NCBI RefSeq assembly: GCF_004053875.1
Contig: NZ_SBIP01000002.1
Location: forward strand, 868,001 to 932,000
Origin: Neorhizobium lilium
GTDB taxonomy: Bacteria > Pseudomonadota > Alphaproteobacteria > Rhizobiales > Rhizobiaceae
Length of the DNA: 64,000 bases
Direction of reading: 5' to 3'
Shown: piece after piece, positions 52,561 through 63,144 of the stretch
How the letters are laid out: every line of letters begins with the position of its first letter
Position numbering within the stretch: the first letter of the stretch is position 1
Notes under the pieces: generated by a model
Told to the model about the DNA's origin: nothing
Seen by the model: the letters and a program-made list of their open reading frames with translations, nothing else
Databases searched by the model: none
Translations under genes and position numbers: made by a program

Positions 52561-54384
52561 TTGGAGGCATTCTACATCATTCTGCTGGTCGGCACGGTGC
52601 TGGTGCTGACGGCGGCCTTCTCCAGCCTCCTTGCCTTCCGCTTCGGCGCGCCTCTCCTGCTGATCTTCCTGTCCATCGGCCTGTTGGCCGGCGTCGATGG
52701 CCTCGGCATCCGTTTCGAGAACTACTCCTTCACCTTCATGCTGGGGTCCCTGGCGCTCGCCATCGTGCTGTTCGATTCGGGTTTCAGCACCCCCGTCCAC
52801 TCGTTCAAGATCGCCGCCATTCCCTCGATGACGCTCGCATCCGTCGGCGTGCTCATCACCTCTGCCGTGTTTGCCTGCGGCGCCACCCTCATGCTCGGTT
52901 TCACCTGGCTGGAAGGGTTGCTGCTCGGCTCGATCGTCGCCTCCACCGATGCGGCGGCCGTCTTCTTCCTGCTGCGCATCGGCGGCATCAATATCCGCGA
53001 CAAGGTGCGCTCTACGCTGGAAGTGGAATCGGGCACCAACGACCCGATGGCGATCTTCCTGACTGTTGCCCTGGCCGAACTCGTCGCCACCGGCCAGGGC
53101 TTTGCCGGCCTCAACTTCAGCTTCCTGCTGCTTTTCGTGGAGGAAATGGGGCTCGGCGTTCTCTTCGGCGTGCTGGGCGGCATGATGATCGTCTGGGTGC
53201 TCAACCGCTTCACCAGCGACCGGGGCCTGGCGCCGATCTTCGTGCTGGCGCTGGCGCTGCTCGTCTTCTCCTTCACCGGCACCATGGGCGGCAGCGGCTT
53301 TCTCGCGGTTTACGTCGCCGGCATCTATGCGGGCAACAAGCGCCTCTTCGCCAAGCAACAGATCGTCCGCTTCAACGAGGGGCTGACCTGGCTGGCGCAG
53401 ATCATCATGTTCCTCGTGCTCGGGCTGCTCGCGACGCCGTCGCAGTTTCCGGTCATCCTTCTGCCGGCGGTCGGCCTAGCGCTGTTCCTGATCTTCGTCG
53501 CCCGCCCCATCGCCGTGTGGCTCAGCCTGCTGCCCTACGATTTCACCCAGCAGGAAATCGGCTTCGTCGCCTGGGTCGGCTTGCGCGGCGCGGTCTCGAT
53601 CCTGCTCGCCATCATGCCGATCCTCAGCGGCGTGGAAAACGGCGCCCTCTTCTTCAACACCACCTTCATCATCGTGCTGGTGTCGCTGCTGCTGCAGGGC
53701 TGGACCATTCGGCCGGTGGCGCAATATCTCGGCCTCATCATCCCTCCCCGCATCGGCGCCGTGGACAAGGTGGAGCTCGACCTGCCGGGCAAGGCCACCC
53801 ACGAACTGGTCTCCTACCGCGTCATGAAAGACAGCCCGGTCCTGCTCGGCGAGCGCATCCCGCGCTGGGCCATGCCCTCGCTCGTCATCCGCGATGGCCG
53901 CAGCATGCGCTACCAGTATGCCGGGCGCCTGCGCGAAGGCGATCAGGTCTATCTGTTCGTGACACCCAACTATATCCGCCTGCTCGACCGGTTGTTCGCA
54001 AGCCGGGTGCCGGTGGATGAGGACGATGCGGATTTCTTCGGCGCCTTCTCGATCTCGCCGAACCGGCCCGCCAAGGAACTGGATGTCGCCTATGGTCCGG
54101 GCCTGCTCGCACCGGCAGAGCAAAGCCTGACCGTTGGCGAACTGATGGCCCATAGGCTGAACGGCCATGCGGATTACGCCGACCGCATGCGCTTCGGCTC
54201 GATCGTGCTCATCGTCCGCGAACTCGACGAGCAGGGCCATATCCGCAGCATCGGCATTTCGCTTGAGCCCGTGGAGCCGGCCACCAACTTCCCGATCTTC
54301 ATCAACATGCGAGACATCGCCCACCGAATCCGCGATCGCTTGCGCAAATACCGCGGCAAGGCCGTCTCCGGCCAGGGGCGCTGA
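52561..54384 (+). CDS. CPA1-family K+/H+ antiporter (NhaP2/CvrA type)
   Basis: The 607-residue protein has about 12 membrane helices (residues 1-395) with the ion-binding-type segment LEVESGTNDPMAIFLTV, then a C-terminal cytosolic part with a TrkA-C-like domain (VLLGERIPRWAMPSLVIRDG) and a CorC-like end. This architecture is that of NhaP2 potassium/proton antiporters, which protect against potassium load. The TTG at 52561 follows GGAAGGA with about 8 bases spacing; no ATG fits better. It is a single gene. Confidence 0.92.
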   Translation: MEAFYIILLVGTVLVLTAAFSSLLAFRFGAPLLLIFLSIGLLAGVDGLGIRFENYSFTFMLGSLALAIVLFDSGFSTPVHSFKIAAIPSMTLASVGVLITSAVFACGATLMLGFTWLEGLLLGSIVASTDAAAVFFLLRIGGINIRDKVRSTLEVESGTNDPMAIFLTVALAELVATGQGFAGLNFSFLLLFVEEMGLGVLFGVLGGMMIVWVLNRFTSDRGLAPIFVLALALLVFSFTGTMGGSGFLAVYVAGIYAGNKRLFAKQQIVRFNEGLTWLAQIIMFLVLGLLATPSQFPVILLPAVGLALFLIFVARPIAVWLSLLPYDFTQQEIGFVAWVGLRGAVSILLAIMPILSGVENGALFFNTTFIIVLVSLLLQGWTIRPVAQYLGLIIPPRIGAVDKVELDLPGKATHELVSYRVMKDSPVLLGERIPRWAMPSLVIRDGRSMRYQYAGRLREGDQVYLFVTPNYIRLLDRLFASRVPVDEDDADFFGAFSISPNRPAKELDVAYGPGLLAPAEQSLTVGELMAHRLNGHADYADRMRFGSIVLIVRELDEQGHIRSIGISLEPVEPATNFPIFINMRDIAHRIRDRLRKYRGKAVSGQGR

Positions 54385-54482
54385 GGCGCTCGCAAACCGT
54401 TCCGCCTGGCGCATCGACGCCTTGCGTCGCCGGTCAGGAATAGTATGGTCCGCTCACCTTTGAACACTGAACGGATGATACC

Positions 54483-55685
54483 ATGGCGGCCTTCAAAACC
54501 CTCGACGACCTCACCGATATCGCGGGCAAGCGCATCCTCCTGCGCGTCGATCTCAACGTGCCCGTCGCCGACGGCAAGGTTACCGATTCCACCCGTATAG
54601 AGCGTGTCGCGCCGACCATTCTGGAGCTGTCGGCCCGCGGCGCCAAGGTCATCCTGCTTGCCCATTTCGGCCGTCCCAAGGGCGAGCCGGTCGCCGACAT
54701 GTCGCTGTCTCTCATCGTCTCCGCCGTCAACGAAGTGCTCGGCCGCAAGGTATTCTTCGCTGCCGACTGCATCGGCCCCGAGGCTGAACAGGCCGTCGGG
54801 AAGATGGCCAATGGCGATATCCTGCTTCTGGAAAACACCCGCTTCCACAAGGGCGAGGAAAAGAACGATCCCGCTTTCACGGAAGAACTGGCCCAGAACG
54901 GCGACATTTTTGTCAACGATGCCTTCTCCGCCGCCCACCGTGCCCACGCATCGACCGAAGGGCTGGCGCATCACCTGCCCGCCTATGCCGGCCGCACCAT
55001 GCAGGCGGAGCTTGAGGCCCTGGAAAAAGGTCTCGGCAATCCGGCGCGTCCGGTCGTTGCCATCGTTGGCGGCGCCAAGGTCTCCAGCAAGATCGATCTG
55101 CTTCAAAACCTGGTGAAACGAGTCGATGCACTGGTGATCGGCGGTGGCATGGCCAACACCTTCCTCGCAGCGAACGGCATCGAGGTCGGGAAATCGCTCT
55201 GCGAACACGACCTCGCGGACGTGGCGCAAAAGATCATGGCCGAGGCGAAAGCCTCCAATTGCACGATCGTGCTTCCCGTGGACGGCGTGGTCGCCCGCGA
55301 ATTCAAGGCCAATGCCGCCAACGAAGTCGTGGTGACCGAACTCATCCCCGCCGATGCCATGATCCTCGATGTCGGCCCTCAGTCCGTCGAGGACGTCAAG
55401 GAGTGGATCGCCAAGGCCGCCACCCTGGTCTGGAACGGCCCGCTTGGCGCCTTCGAGATCCAGCCGTTCGACGCGGCCACCGTCGCAGCCGCAAGGTTCG
55501 CCGCCGAGCGGACCAAGGCTGGGACGCTGGTGTCTGTCGCAGGCGGTGGCGATACAGTCGCAGCGTTGAACCATGCAGGCGTGGCGGACGACTTTTCCTA
55601 TGTCTCGACGGCCGGCGGCGCCTTCCTCGAATGGATGGAAGGCAAGGAATTGCCCGGCGTCGCGGTCCTGTCCAAATCCGAATGA
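54483..55685 (+). CDS. pgk: Phosphoglycerate kinase
   Basis: Pgk transfers phosphate between 1,3-bisphosphoglycerate and ADP. The 400-residue protein has [29 protein letters not shown], the substrate loop [10 protein letters not shown], and the nucleotide-binding [12 protein letters not shown]. It belongs to the tkt-gap-pgk-fba carbon cluster. It starts 98 bases after the antiporter and has its own terminator. Confidence 0.98.
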   Translation: MAAFKTLDDLTDIAGKRILLRVDLNVPVADGKVTDSTRIERVAPTILELSARGAKVILLAHFGRPKGEPVADMSLSLIVSAVNEVLGRKVFFAADCIGPEAEQAVGKMANGDILLLENTRFHKGEEKNDPAFTEELAQNGDIFVNDAFSAAHRAHASTEGLAHHLPAYAGRTMQAELEALEKGLGNPARPVVAIVGGAKVSSKIDLLQNLVKRVDALVIGGGMANTFLAANGIEVGKSLCEHDLADVAQKIMAEAKASNCTIVLPVDGVVAREFKANAANEVVVTELIPADAMILDVGPQSVEDVKEWIAKAATLVWNGPLGAFEIQPFDAATVAAARFAAERTKAGTLVSVAGGGDTVAALNHAGVADDFSYVSTAGGAFLEWMEGKELPGVAVLSKSE

Positions 55686-55711
55686 TGCGCTATCTATTGC
55701 GTATTGAACAG

Positions 55712-55743
55712 AAAACCCGCGCGGTTGGCGCCGCGCGGGTTTT
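55712..55743 (+). terminator. Terminator of pgk
   Basis: AAAACCCGCGCGG (55712-55724) and CCGCGCGGGTTTT (55731-55743) form a perfect 13-bp stem with a 6-base loop and a short T-run, 27 bases after the stop. Confidence 0.85.
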
Positions 55744-55775
55744 CGACAAGATCTTTCAAGCAAATTAAATATTTC

Positions 55776-55802
55776 AAACGATTGAAGACATTTCAATCGT
55801 TT
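55776..55802. promoter_or_regulatory. Operator-like inverted repeat upstream of fba
   Basis: AAACGATTGAA (55776-55786) and TTCAATCGTTT (55792-55802) are perfect 11-base inverted arms five bases apart. Each arm contains the AAnCGnTT core seen in LacI-family operators, so this could be two facing sites. It lies about 200 bases ahead of fba. PckR, a LacI-type regulator of carbon genes in Sinorhizobium, is one candidate; the assignment is a guess. Confidence 0.4.
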
Positions 55803-55998
55803 CAGTGGCTTAGCCAAGCATTTTCCTTTAAAACAACTTCTGTTATCGGCAGGTGGACAGCGGCGGGAGAGAGCTAAAACTGAACGTCTTGCAAATATCC
55901 ATGCGGGGATTGATCGATCCGGCATTGCCGATCGGTCGCAAAAATCAAAGACCATACGTGAGCGCGTGACGCGTCATTTTTAGGGATAGGAGCGAAAT

Positions 55999-56898
55999 AT
56001 GGTGGACGCGAAGATGTTGGAGAAGATCAGCTCGGCGCCCGGATTCATCGCGGCGCTGGATCAGAGCGGTGGTTCAACACCCGGAGCGTTGCGTCTCTAC
56101 GGCATTTCCGAGTCCGACTATCAAGGTGATGAGGAAATGTTCCGCCTGATGCACGCCATGCGCGTCCGCATCATGAGCGCGCCGGCCTTTTCAGGCGACA
56201 AGGTCATCGCCGCCATCTTGTTTGAACAAACCATGGACGGCGACGTCGATGGTCAGGCCGTTCCCTCCTATCTCTGGGAAAAGCGCGACGTCGTGCCCTT
56301 TCTCAAGATCGACAAGGGCCTCCGTCTAGAAGAAAACGGCGTTCAATTGCTGAAGCCGATGCCCGATCTGGACGCTCTCCTGTCCCGCGCCCGCGAAAAG
56401 GGTATCTTCGGAACCAAGATGCGTTCAGTGATCGCCAATGCCGACAAGGTCGGGATTGCCGCTGTCGTGCAGGAACAGTTCGAGGTGGCGCGGCAGATCA
56501 TCGGCCATGGCCTCATCCCGATCATCGAGCCTGAAGTCTCCATCAAGAGCCCGACGAAAGAACAGGCTGAAGCCATTCTTCGCGACGAGATCGCGCAGCA
56601 GCTCGACAAGCTTCCCACAGGCGAAACCGTGATGCTGAAATTGACGATCCCGACAGTCGCCGATTTCTACGCTCCTTTGATTGCACACAAATCGGTTGTC
56701 CGGCTCGTCGCCCTGTCCGGCGGCTACAGTCGCGCGGATGCTTGCGAAAAGCTCAGCCACAACCATGGCATGATCGCGAGCTTCTCGCGCGCACTGACGG
56801 AAAACCTGCACGTCACGATGAGCGACGCAGACTTCGACGCGAGCTTGGCCGAAACGATCGATGAGATCTACAATGCCAGCGTGAACAAGGCTGCCTGA
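55999..56898 (+). CDS. fba: Class I fructose-bisphosphate aldolase
   Basis: The 299-residue protein is a class I (Schiff-base) aldolase: FIAALDQSGGSTPGALRLYG near the start, the lysine in VMLKLTIPT as the probable Schiff-base residue, and LSGGYSRADACEKL as the phosphate-binding loop. It cleaves or forms fructose-1,6-bisphosphate. A GGATAGGAG ribosome binding site precedes the ATG. It is the last of the carbon cluster and has its own terminator. Confidence 0.94.
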   Translation: MVDAKMLEKISSAPGFIAALDQSGGSTPGALRLYGISESDYQGDEEMFRLMHAMRVRIMSAPAFSGDKVIAAILFEQTMDGDVDGQAVPSYLWEKRDVVPFLKIDKGLRLEENGVQLLKPMPDLDALLSRAREKGIFGTKMRSVIANADKVGIAAVVQEQFEVARQIIGHGLIPIIEPEVSIKSPTKEQAEAILRDEIAQQLDKLPTGETVMLKLTIPTVADFYAPLIAHKSVVRLVALSGGYSRADACEKLSHNHGMIASFSRALTENLHVTMSDADFDASLAETIDEIYNASVNKAA

Positions 56899-56927
56899 GC
56901 CCACTCCGTTTTCATGAAGCTATAGTG

Positions 56928-56965
56928 GGCCGTGCGGTAATGCAGACCGCGCGGCCTTTTCTTTT
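56928..56965 (+). terminator. Terminator of fba
   Basis: GGCCGTGCGGT (56928-56938) and ACCGCGCGGCC (56946-56956) pair with one G-T pair, followed by TTTTCTTTT. It lies 30 bases after the stop. Confidence 0.8.
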
Positions 56966-57046
56966 GCTGATGGCATCCATCAGAAAGATTGGCTGGTCAC
57001 GGCTTGGGCTCGTAGGTGATAATGCGGCTCACTCAAGGAAATTGCC

Positions 57047-57964
57047 ATGCCGAGCGCCGATTACGTCACCGTCGATGTCTTTACCGAGGAAAGGTTCACC
57101 GGCAACCCTCTGGCGGTCGTCGTCGATGCGCGGGACCTGACGGCGCGGCAGATGCAGCAGATTGCCACCGAATTCAACTATTCGGAAAGCACCTTCGTGC
57201 TGCCGCCGCAGGACCCGGCAAACACGGCCCGCGTGCGCATATTCACTCCCACCGCGGAAATCCCCTTTGCCGGCCATCCCAATGTCGGCACCGCCTTCGT
57301 GATCGGCCAGCTCGGAACGCTCTTCGGAAAGCCATTGGGCGACAGGCTTCGTTTCGAGGAGATCGCCGGCATCGTGGAGGTCGATCTCCTCCGCGAAAAT
57401 TCCGCCGTGGTCGGCGCCACGATCCGCGCCCCGAAAGCGCTTGAGATCGGTGACGACGTTTCCCCGGAGCTTATCGGCCGCTGCGCATCGATCGACGGCT
57501 CAAGGGTTCGAACGCAACCGCAAAAGCCTGTCATCGCCTCTGTCGGCCTCCCTTTCGCCATTGCCGAACTGCAAGACCTTGAAACCCTCGCCGCCACAAA
57601 GCCCAATCTTTCCGCTTTCCACGAGGCTGCCGCACGCCATCCTCGTCAGGCCGGCGATTTCTCTCTCTTCATTTACGTCCGCAATGCGCAGGACCCTTCG
57701 CAGATCCGAGCCCGCATGTTCGCGCCGCTGGACAATGTTCAGGAAGATCCTGCCACCGGCAGCGCGTCGGCCGCACTGGCCGCCCTTCTTGCGACGAGCG
57801 ATCCTCTCCGGGATGGTGAGATCAAACTGACGATCGAACAGGGCGTGGAAATGGGCCGTCGCAGCGTCATCGAGCTTGCCGTCGCCAAATCCGATGGCGC
57901 AGTCACCGATGTGCGCATCAGCGGCCGCTGCGTTGCCGCCATGAGGGGCACCATTACTTATTGA
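57047..57964 (+). CDS. PhzF family isomerase-like protein
   Basis: The 305-residue protein has the PhzF pattern: YVTVDVFTEERFTGNPLAVV, the catalytic-glutamate region EFNYSESTFVLPP, FTPTAEIPFAGHPNVGTAFV, and a C-terminal mirror with QEDPATGSASAALAAL. The diaminopimelate-epimerase-like fold is used by PhzF in phenazine synthesis, but most bacterial members have unknown substrates and no phenazine genes are nearby. The ATG follows AAGGAA. Its stop directly abuts the end of the convergent small gene. Confidence 0.92.
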   Translation: MPSADYVTVDVFTEERFTGNPLAVVVDARDLTARQMQQIATEFNYSESTFVLPPQDPANTARVRIFTPTAEIPFAGHPNVGTAFVIGQLGTLFGKPLGDRLRFEEIAGIVEVDLLRENSAVVGATIRAPKALEIGDDVSPELIGRCASIDGSRVRTQPQKPVIASVGLPFAIAELQDLETLAATKPNLSAFHEAAARHPRQAGDFSLFIYVRNAQDPSQIRARMFAPLDNVQEDPATGSASAALAALLATSDPLRDGEIKLTIEQGVEMGRRSVIELAVAKSDGAVTDVRISGRCVAAMRGTITY

Positions 57965-58126
57965 TTAAGTGAATTCGCGCAGCAGCAGCGCAAGCGTCCA
58001 GATAGCGAATGCGAAGAGCGCGAGCTTCCAGAAGTCCATCCTCCGCCTTAGCCCTGGAATATTCAGCGGTTTGATGATCTGAATCAGCATGAGGAGGATG
58101 AGCAGAATCGCTATGACTTTGGTCAT
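57965..58126 (-). CDS. Small two-helix membrane protein (53 aa)
   Basis: The peptide has two hydrophobic helices (IAILLILLMLIQIIKPL and KLALFAFAIWTLALLL) joined by a basic turn (PGLRRRMDFW), so it would sit as a hairpin in the inner membrane. The ATG at 58126 is the nearest to the first helix, but no clear ribosome binding site is visible and one at 58153 is possible. It matches no family I know. It converges with and touches the phzF-like gene. Confidence 0.55.
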   Translation of the reverse strand: MTKVIAILLILLMLIQIIKPLNIPGLRRRMDFWKLALFAFAIWTLALLLREFT

Positions 58127-58184
58127 GGACGCATTCGTTTCGCGTGGTGCCATAGGCTGGACATGTTTGCTCTCCACCACAGAT

Positions 58185-58226
58185 AGGCCCGGAGCGGATT
58201 CGGGGACTGAACGTCCGCTCCGGCCT
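58185..58226. repeat. Strong hairpin between two divergent genes
   Basis: AGGCCCGGAGCGGA (58185-58198) and TCCGCTCCGGCCT (58214-58226) pair with one bulged base. There is no T-run on either side. It lies in the shared upstream region of the small membrane gene and the MFS gene. Confidence 0.55.
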
Positions 58227-58309
58227 TCGTTAACCCTCGGTTCGGCCCTGCGCAACAGCGCGGGCGGGCTGGTGTGATTCATTCGCGGTGAAAGCGGGCA
58301 GTATCGACG

Positions 58310-59575
58310 ATGAGACGAAATCTCTTACCCGTTCTGGCTCTCCTCTGCGGCACGCTCTTTCTCTTCCTCGGCAATGGCTTGCAGGGCTTGCTGCTGCCGT
58401 TGCGCGGATCGCTCGAAGGGTATTCCAACGGCACGCTTGGCCTGCTCGGCACCAGCTGGGCCTCCGGTTTCGTCATCGGCTGCTTCGTGGCGCCCAATGT
58501 GGTGCGCCGCATTGGCCATGTTCGCGCCTTTTCAAGCTTCCTCGCGCTCATTTGCCTCAACGTCCTTTTGACCGGCCTGCTTGTCGACGAAACCGCCTGG
58601 CTGGTGCTGCGCGCCATCACCGGCTTCTGCACCGCAGGCACCTCGATGATCATCGAGAGCTGGCTCAACGAGCGCGCCACCAGCGAAAGCCGCGGCACGA
58701 TCTTCTCCTTCTATATCTCCATCACCCTGTTCGGCGTGGTCGGCGGGCAATTGCTGGTGCCGCTGGCCGATGTATCGACCACCACGCTCTTCATGATCGG
58801 CGGCATCCTCTACAGCATTGCAGCGCTTCCCACGACGCTTTCAAAGGCTGCCTCGCCCCAGCCGCTGAAGCGAGCCCGGCTGGATCTGAAAGGCCTGTTC
58901 CGAAACTCGCCGATCTCCTTTGTCGGCATCCTGCTGATCGGCATCGCCAACGGCGCCTATGGCACGCTGGGCGCCGTCTTCGCGACGCGGGCGGGATTGG
59001 ACCAGGGCGCGGTCGCCGCCATGGTCAGCATCACGATCTTCGCCGGCGCCATCATGCAGTTTCCGGCAGGACGCCTGTCGGACAGGATGGATCGACGTCA
59101 TGTGCTGGCCGGTCTTTCGGCCGCAGCCGCACTGGCGGGCCTCGCCGTTGCCGTGATCCGGCCCGCCGGGGTGTACGAGATCGTCGTCCTCGTCGCCATA
59201 TATGGCGCCGCCGCCAATTCGCTTTACCCGATCGCCGTCGCCCATGCGAACGACTTCGCCAGCCCGGAAGACTTCGTGAAAGTGTCGGGAGGCCTGCTTC
59301 TTCTCTACGGAATCGGTACGATCATAGGCCCCTCCGTCGGTGGCCCGATCATGACCTGGGCCGGCCCGCATGCGCTGTTCGCCGTCACGGCGTTTGCCCA
59401 TGTGCTAATTGCCGCCTATGCCATCATCCGCAGCAGGATAAGGGCTCGGGTGCCCGCATCGGAACGGGAGGTCTACACGACCGGACCATCGACCACGGGC
59501 ACCTTGTCGACACCGCAGAGCGTTTCGCTGGATCCCCGCGCCAAGCACGAGAGCCGCCGCGACAATAACGAGTAA
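58310..59575 (+). CDS. MFS transporter (YcaD-like)
   Basis: The 421-residue protein has 12 predicted membrane helices, with LLPLRGSLEGYSNGTLGLLG near the start and GRLSDRMDRRHVLAGLS as the MFS loop motif. It is nearest the YcaD/UhpC-like group of exporters; the substrate is unknown. It lies 12 bases ahead of DUF1192, so both are on one transcript. The start has no clear ribosome binding site. Confidence 0.9.
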   Translation: MRRNLLPVLALLCGTLFLFLGNGLQGLLLPLRGSLEGYSNGTLGLLGTSWASGFVIGCFVAPNVVRRIGHVRAFSSFLALICLNVLLTGLLVDETAWLVLRAITGFCTAGTSMIIESWLNERATSESRGTIFSFYISITLFGVVGGQLLVPLADVSTTTLFMIGGILYSIAALPTTLSKAASPQPLKRARLDLKGLFRNSPISFVGILLIGIANGAYGTLGAVFATRAGLDQGAVAAMVSITIFAGAIMQFPAGRLSDRMDRRHVLAGLSAAAALAGLAVAVIRPAGVYEIVVLVAIYGAAANSLYPIAVAHANDFASPEDFVKVSGGLLLLYGIGTIIGPSVGGPIMTWAGPHALFAVTAFAHVLIAAYAIIRSRIRARVPASEREVYTTGPSTTGTLSTPQSVSLDPRAKHESRRDNNE

Positions 59576-59586
59576 AGGGCAGGACG

Positions 59587-59778
59587 ATGAGCTTCATGGA
59601 TGACGACCGACCGAAAAAGCCGACAGTTCACGAGGTCGGCAGCGACCTCTCCCTCCTGTCCACCGACGAGCTCTCGGCTCGTGTCGGGCTTCTGCAGGGG
59701 GAGATCCAGAGGCTGCAGGCAGAGATCGACAGGAAAAACAGTGGCCGGAAGGCAGCGGAGAGTTTCTTCCGCTCGTAA
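59587..59778 (+). CDS. DUF1192 family protein
   Basis: The 63-residue protein has the DUF1192 pattern: DDDRPKKPTVHEVGSDLSLL then LSTDELSARVGLLQGEIQRL and a short coiled-coil. The family is small, acidic and restricted to alphaproteobacteria, with no known function. The ATG follows AGGACG and lies 12 bases after the MFS stop. Confidence 0.88.
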   Translation: MSFMDDDRPKKPTVHEVGSDLSLLSTDELSARVGLLQGEIQRLQAEIDRKNSGRKAAESFFRS

Positions 59779-59857
59779 CTGCTATCCTTCCCAAGATTAG
59801 CAAGCCATTTCGAGAGCTTTTAAGAGAATATTAATCATTAACGGAGAATATAGCTAC

Positions 59858-59958
59858 GTCCGGTTCTGCCGGACTCAGGCAGTTTCTCCTCTTCGGCGAA
59901 TGGTCTGATTTCTCCCTGTTTTACCTTGAGAGCCGCCTTTCCGCGGCTCTTCTTTTTT
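59858..59958 (+). ncRNA. Candidate trans-acting small RNA
   Basis: After an AT-rich promoter-like stretch (GAATATAG near 59850) come a hairpin GTCCGG/CCGGAC around TTCTG, two unpaired pyrimidine runs (TTTCTCCTCTT and TTTCTCCCTGTTTT) that resemble anti-Shine-Dalgarno sequences, and a strong Rho-independent terminator (59929-59950, then TCTTTTTT). It lies 80 bases after the DUF1192 stop with no frame through it. The architecture is that of a base-pairing sRNA about 100 bases long. The 5' end is estimated. EcpR1 of Sinorhizobium has a similar size, but I could not align it. Confidence 0.5.
59929..59958 (+). terminator. Terminator of the candidate sRNA
   Basis: AGAGCCGC (59929-59936) and GCGGCTCT (59943-59950) form a perfect 8-bp stem with a 6-base loop, followed by TCTTTTTT. 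It is 150 bases after DUF1192, far for that gene but right for an RNA between. Confidence 0.85.
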
Positions 59959-60081
59959 GTTCATCCGCAGCAGACGCCAGTGCGCTGCCGTTACAGGATG
60001 ACGCGGCCAAGCCCGCCTTCCACACTCAAGAATATGTCCCATTTCAAGAAGATCCTCGGCATTTACGACTTCCTGTGGGTA

Positions 60082-60096
60082 TTAACCTTTCCTTAA
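60082..60096 (+). promoter_or_regulatory. Candidate CtrA box
   Basis: TTAA (60082-60085), a 7-base spacer and TTAA (60093-60096) match the CtrA core, ending in G rather than C. It lies 115 bases before DUF1465, with TATAAG near 60119 as a possible -10. Confidence 0.45.
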
Positions 60097-60211
60097 GAAA
60101 CGCCTTGCGGATCTCCATTATAAGTATCATCTTCAGGCCAACGAAAAGGCAGCGGAACTTTTCTTCTTCACCGTCATTGCCTTATTGAATGTGTCAGCAG
60201 GAAAACCCTCC

Positions 60212-60724
60212 ATGTCCGAACTTGGATTGAACACTGTCAGCTTTGCCGGCCGCGCCGCCAGCTCTTCTCAGTTCAAGGCGCTCTATACCGAGGGCATGAC
60301 ACTGGTGGAAGAAACGGCCAGCTATCTGGATGGAACGGGTCGCGCAGCGTCCAAGGTTTTGCCGCGCATGGCCTCGGTCTTGTACGCTGCCGAATCGATG
60401 CGCCTCACCACCCGCCTGATGCAGATGGCCTCCTGGCTGCTGCTGCAGCGCGCCGTCAACAATGGCGAAATGAGCCGCGATCAGGTTATTTCGGAAAAGA
60501 GCAAGGTTCGCCTCGACGGCTTCAACGTCGATCGCACCGCACCAGGATGGCTCGATCTGCCGGAAGGTTTCCGCGAACTGGTGGAGCGCTCCCTGCGCCT
60601 GCAGAACCGGATCGCCCTGCTCGACCGTGAGATCTATCGCCCGGGCGAACCTTCCGTCGTTCCCGACAATGAAAACAGCGTTCGCGCCCAGCTCAGCTTG
60701 TTGCGCACCGCATTCGCGCACTGA
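60212..60724 (+). CDS. DUF1465 family protein
   Basis: The 170-residue helical protein has the DUF1465 pattern: FKALYTEGMTLVEETASYLD, YAAESMRLTTRLMQMASWLL and WLDLPEGFRELVERSLRLQN. The family is confined to alphaproteobacteria and its function is unknown; a link to cell-cycle control is suggested by the CtrA box but unproven. The ATG at 60212 follows AGGAA. It ends in a good terminator. Confidence 0.88.
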   Translation: MSELGLNTVSFAGRAASSSQFKALYTEGMTLVEETASYLDGTGRAASKVLPRMASVLYAAESMRLTTRLMQMASWLLLQRAVNNGEMSRDQVISEKSKVRLDGFNVDRTAPGWLDLPEGFRELVERSLRLQNRIALLDREIYRPGEPSVVPDNENSVRAQLSLLRTAFAH

Positions 60725-60764
60725 TTGCTCAATCTGCGCTGGCTGATATCGATCGATGAAATGC

Positions 60765-60793
60765 AAAGGCAGGTCCCGCGACCTGCCTTTTTT
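60765..60793 (+). terminator. Terminator of DUF1465
   Basis: AAAGGCAGGT (60765-60774) and ACCTGCCTTT (60781-60790) form a perfect 10-bp stem followed by TTT, 40 bases after the stop. Confidence 0.85.
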
Positions 60794-60848
60794 GTTGCCG
60801 TATTCGGCGGCAGCTCTGTTCATGATGGAACACCATGCCCAGACAGCA

Positions 60849-60874
60849 AAAAGCCCGGCTTTCGCCAGGCTTTT
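60849..60874 (-). terminator. Terminator of rpmE
   Basis: On the minus strand AAAAGCCTGGC and GCCGGGCTTTT pair with one mismatch around a GAAA loop, followed by TT. It lies 24 bases after the rpmE stop. Confidence 0.75.
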
Positions 60875-60897
60875 CTTGTTCTTGTCTGCGAGGCAGA

Positions 60898-61119
60898 TTA
60901 GAGGCCGAGGCCGCCGAAACGCTTGTTGAACTTCGAAACGCGGCCGCCGCGGTCCAGAAGCTGCTGGTTGCCGCCCGTCCATGCCGGATGCGAGCTGGGG
61001 TCGATTTCGAGGTTCATCGTAGCGCCTTCCGTGCCCCAGGTCGAACGGGTCTCGTACTCGGTGCCGTCGGTCATGACGACCTTGATCGTGTGGTAGTCGG
61101 GATGAATGCCAGCCTTCAT
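60898..61119 (-). CDS. rpmE: 50S ribosomal protein L31
   Basis: The 73-residue protein begins [19 protein letters not shown] and contains [12 protein letters not shown] and KFNKRFG, as in alphaproteobacterial L31. It has no cysteines, so it is the form without the zinc knuckle. It belongs to the large subunit near the central protuberance. The ATG at 61119 follows AGGATT. It diverges from the ABC exporter gene. Confidence 0.96.
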   Translation of the reverse strand: MKAGIHPDYHTIKVVMTDGTEYETRSTWGTEGATMNLEIDPSSHPAWTGGNQQLLDRGGRVSKFNKRFGGLGL

Positions 61120-61305
61120 GTCGCTAATCCTGCTCTGCGAGGTCCATTTGTCGCAATTGCGAGCGAGGACCCTCTTTAATAAATGAAGCCGCAGACCAGT
61201 ATGGCCACGGCTTCCCAATTGGATGCGGAGCCTATACAGGAAGGTCGCTTTAAGTACAAGACCCCGCAAGGCCGAGAATGCACGGTCCGGGGTCATGGAG
61301 ACGAC

Positions 61306-63102
<1,797 letters not shown>

Positions 63103-63144
63103 TATGGCAGTCGGTGACGCCCGCATAACGACAGGAAAAGCGCC

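Larger units (their letters stand above)
55686..55998. other. pgk-fba intergenic region
   Basis: The 313 bases hold the pgk terminator (55712-55743), the inverted operator-like pair at 55776-55802, and the fba promoter and ribosome binding site. No gene is supported. Confidence 0.5.
59779..60211. other. Intergenic region with sRNA candidate and CtrA box
   Basis: The 433 bases between DUF1192 and DUF1465 hold a candidate small RNA ending at 59958 and a CtrA-like box at 60082-60096. No further gene is seen. Confidence 0.55.

Noticed and set aside
54174..55955. Long open frame opposite pgk and the antiporter end
   Set aside because: It crosses two clear plus-strand genes and the pgk terminator, and shows no domain.
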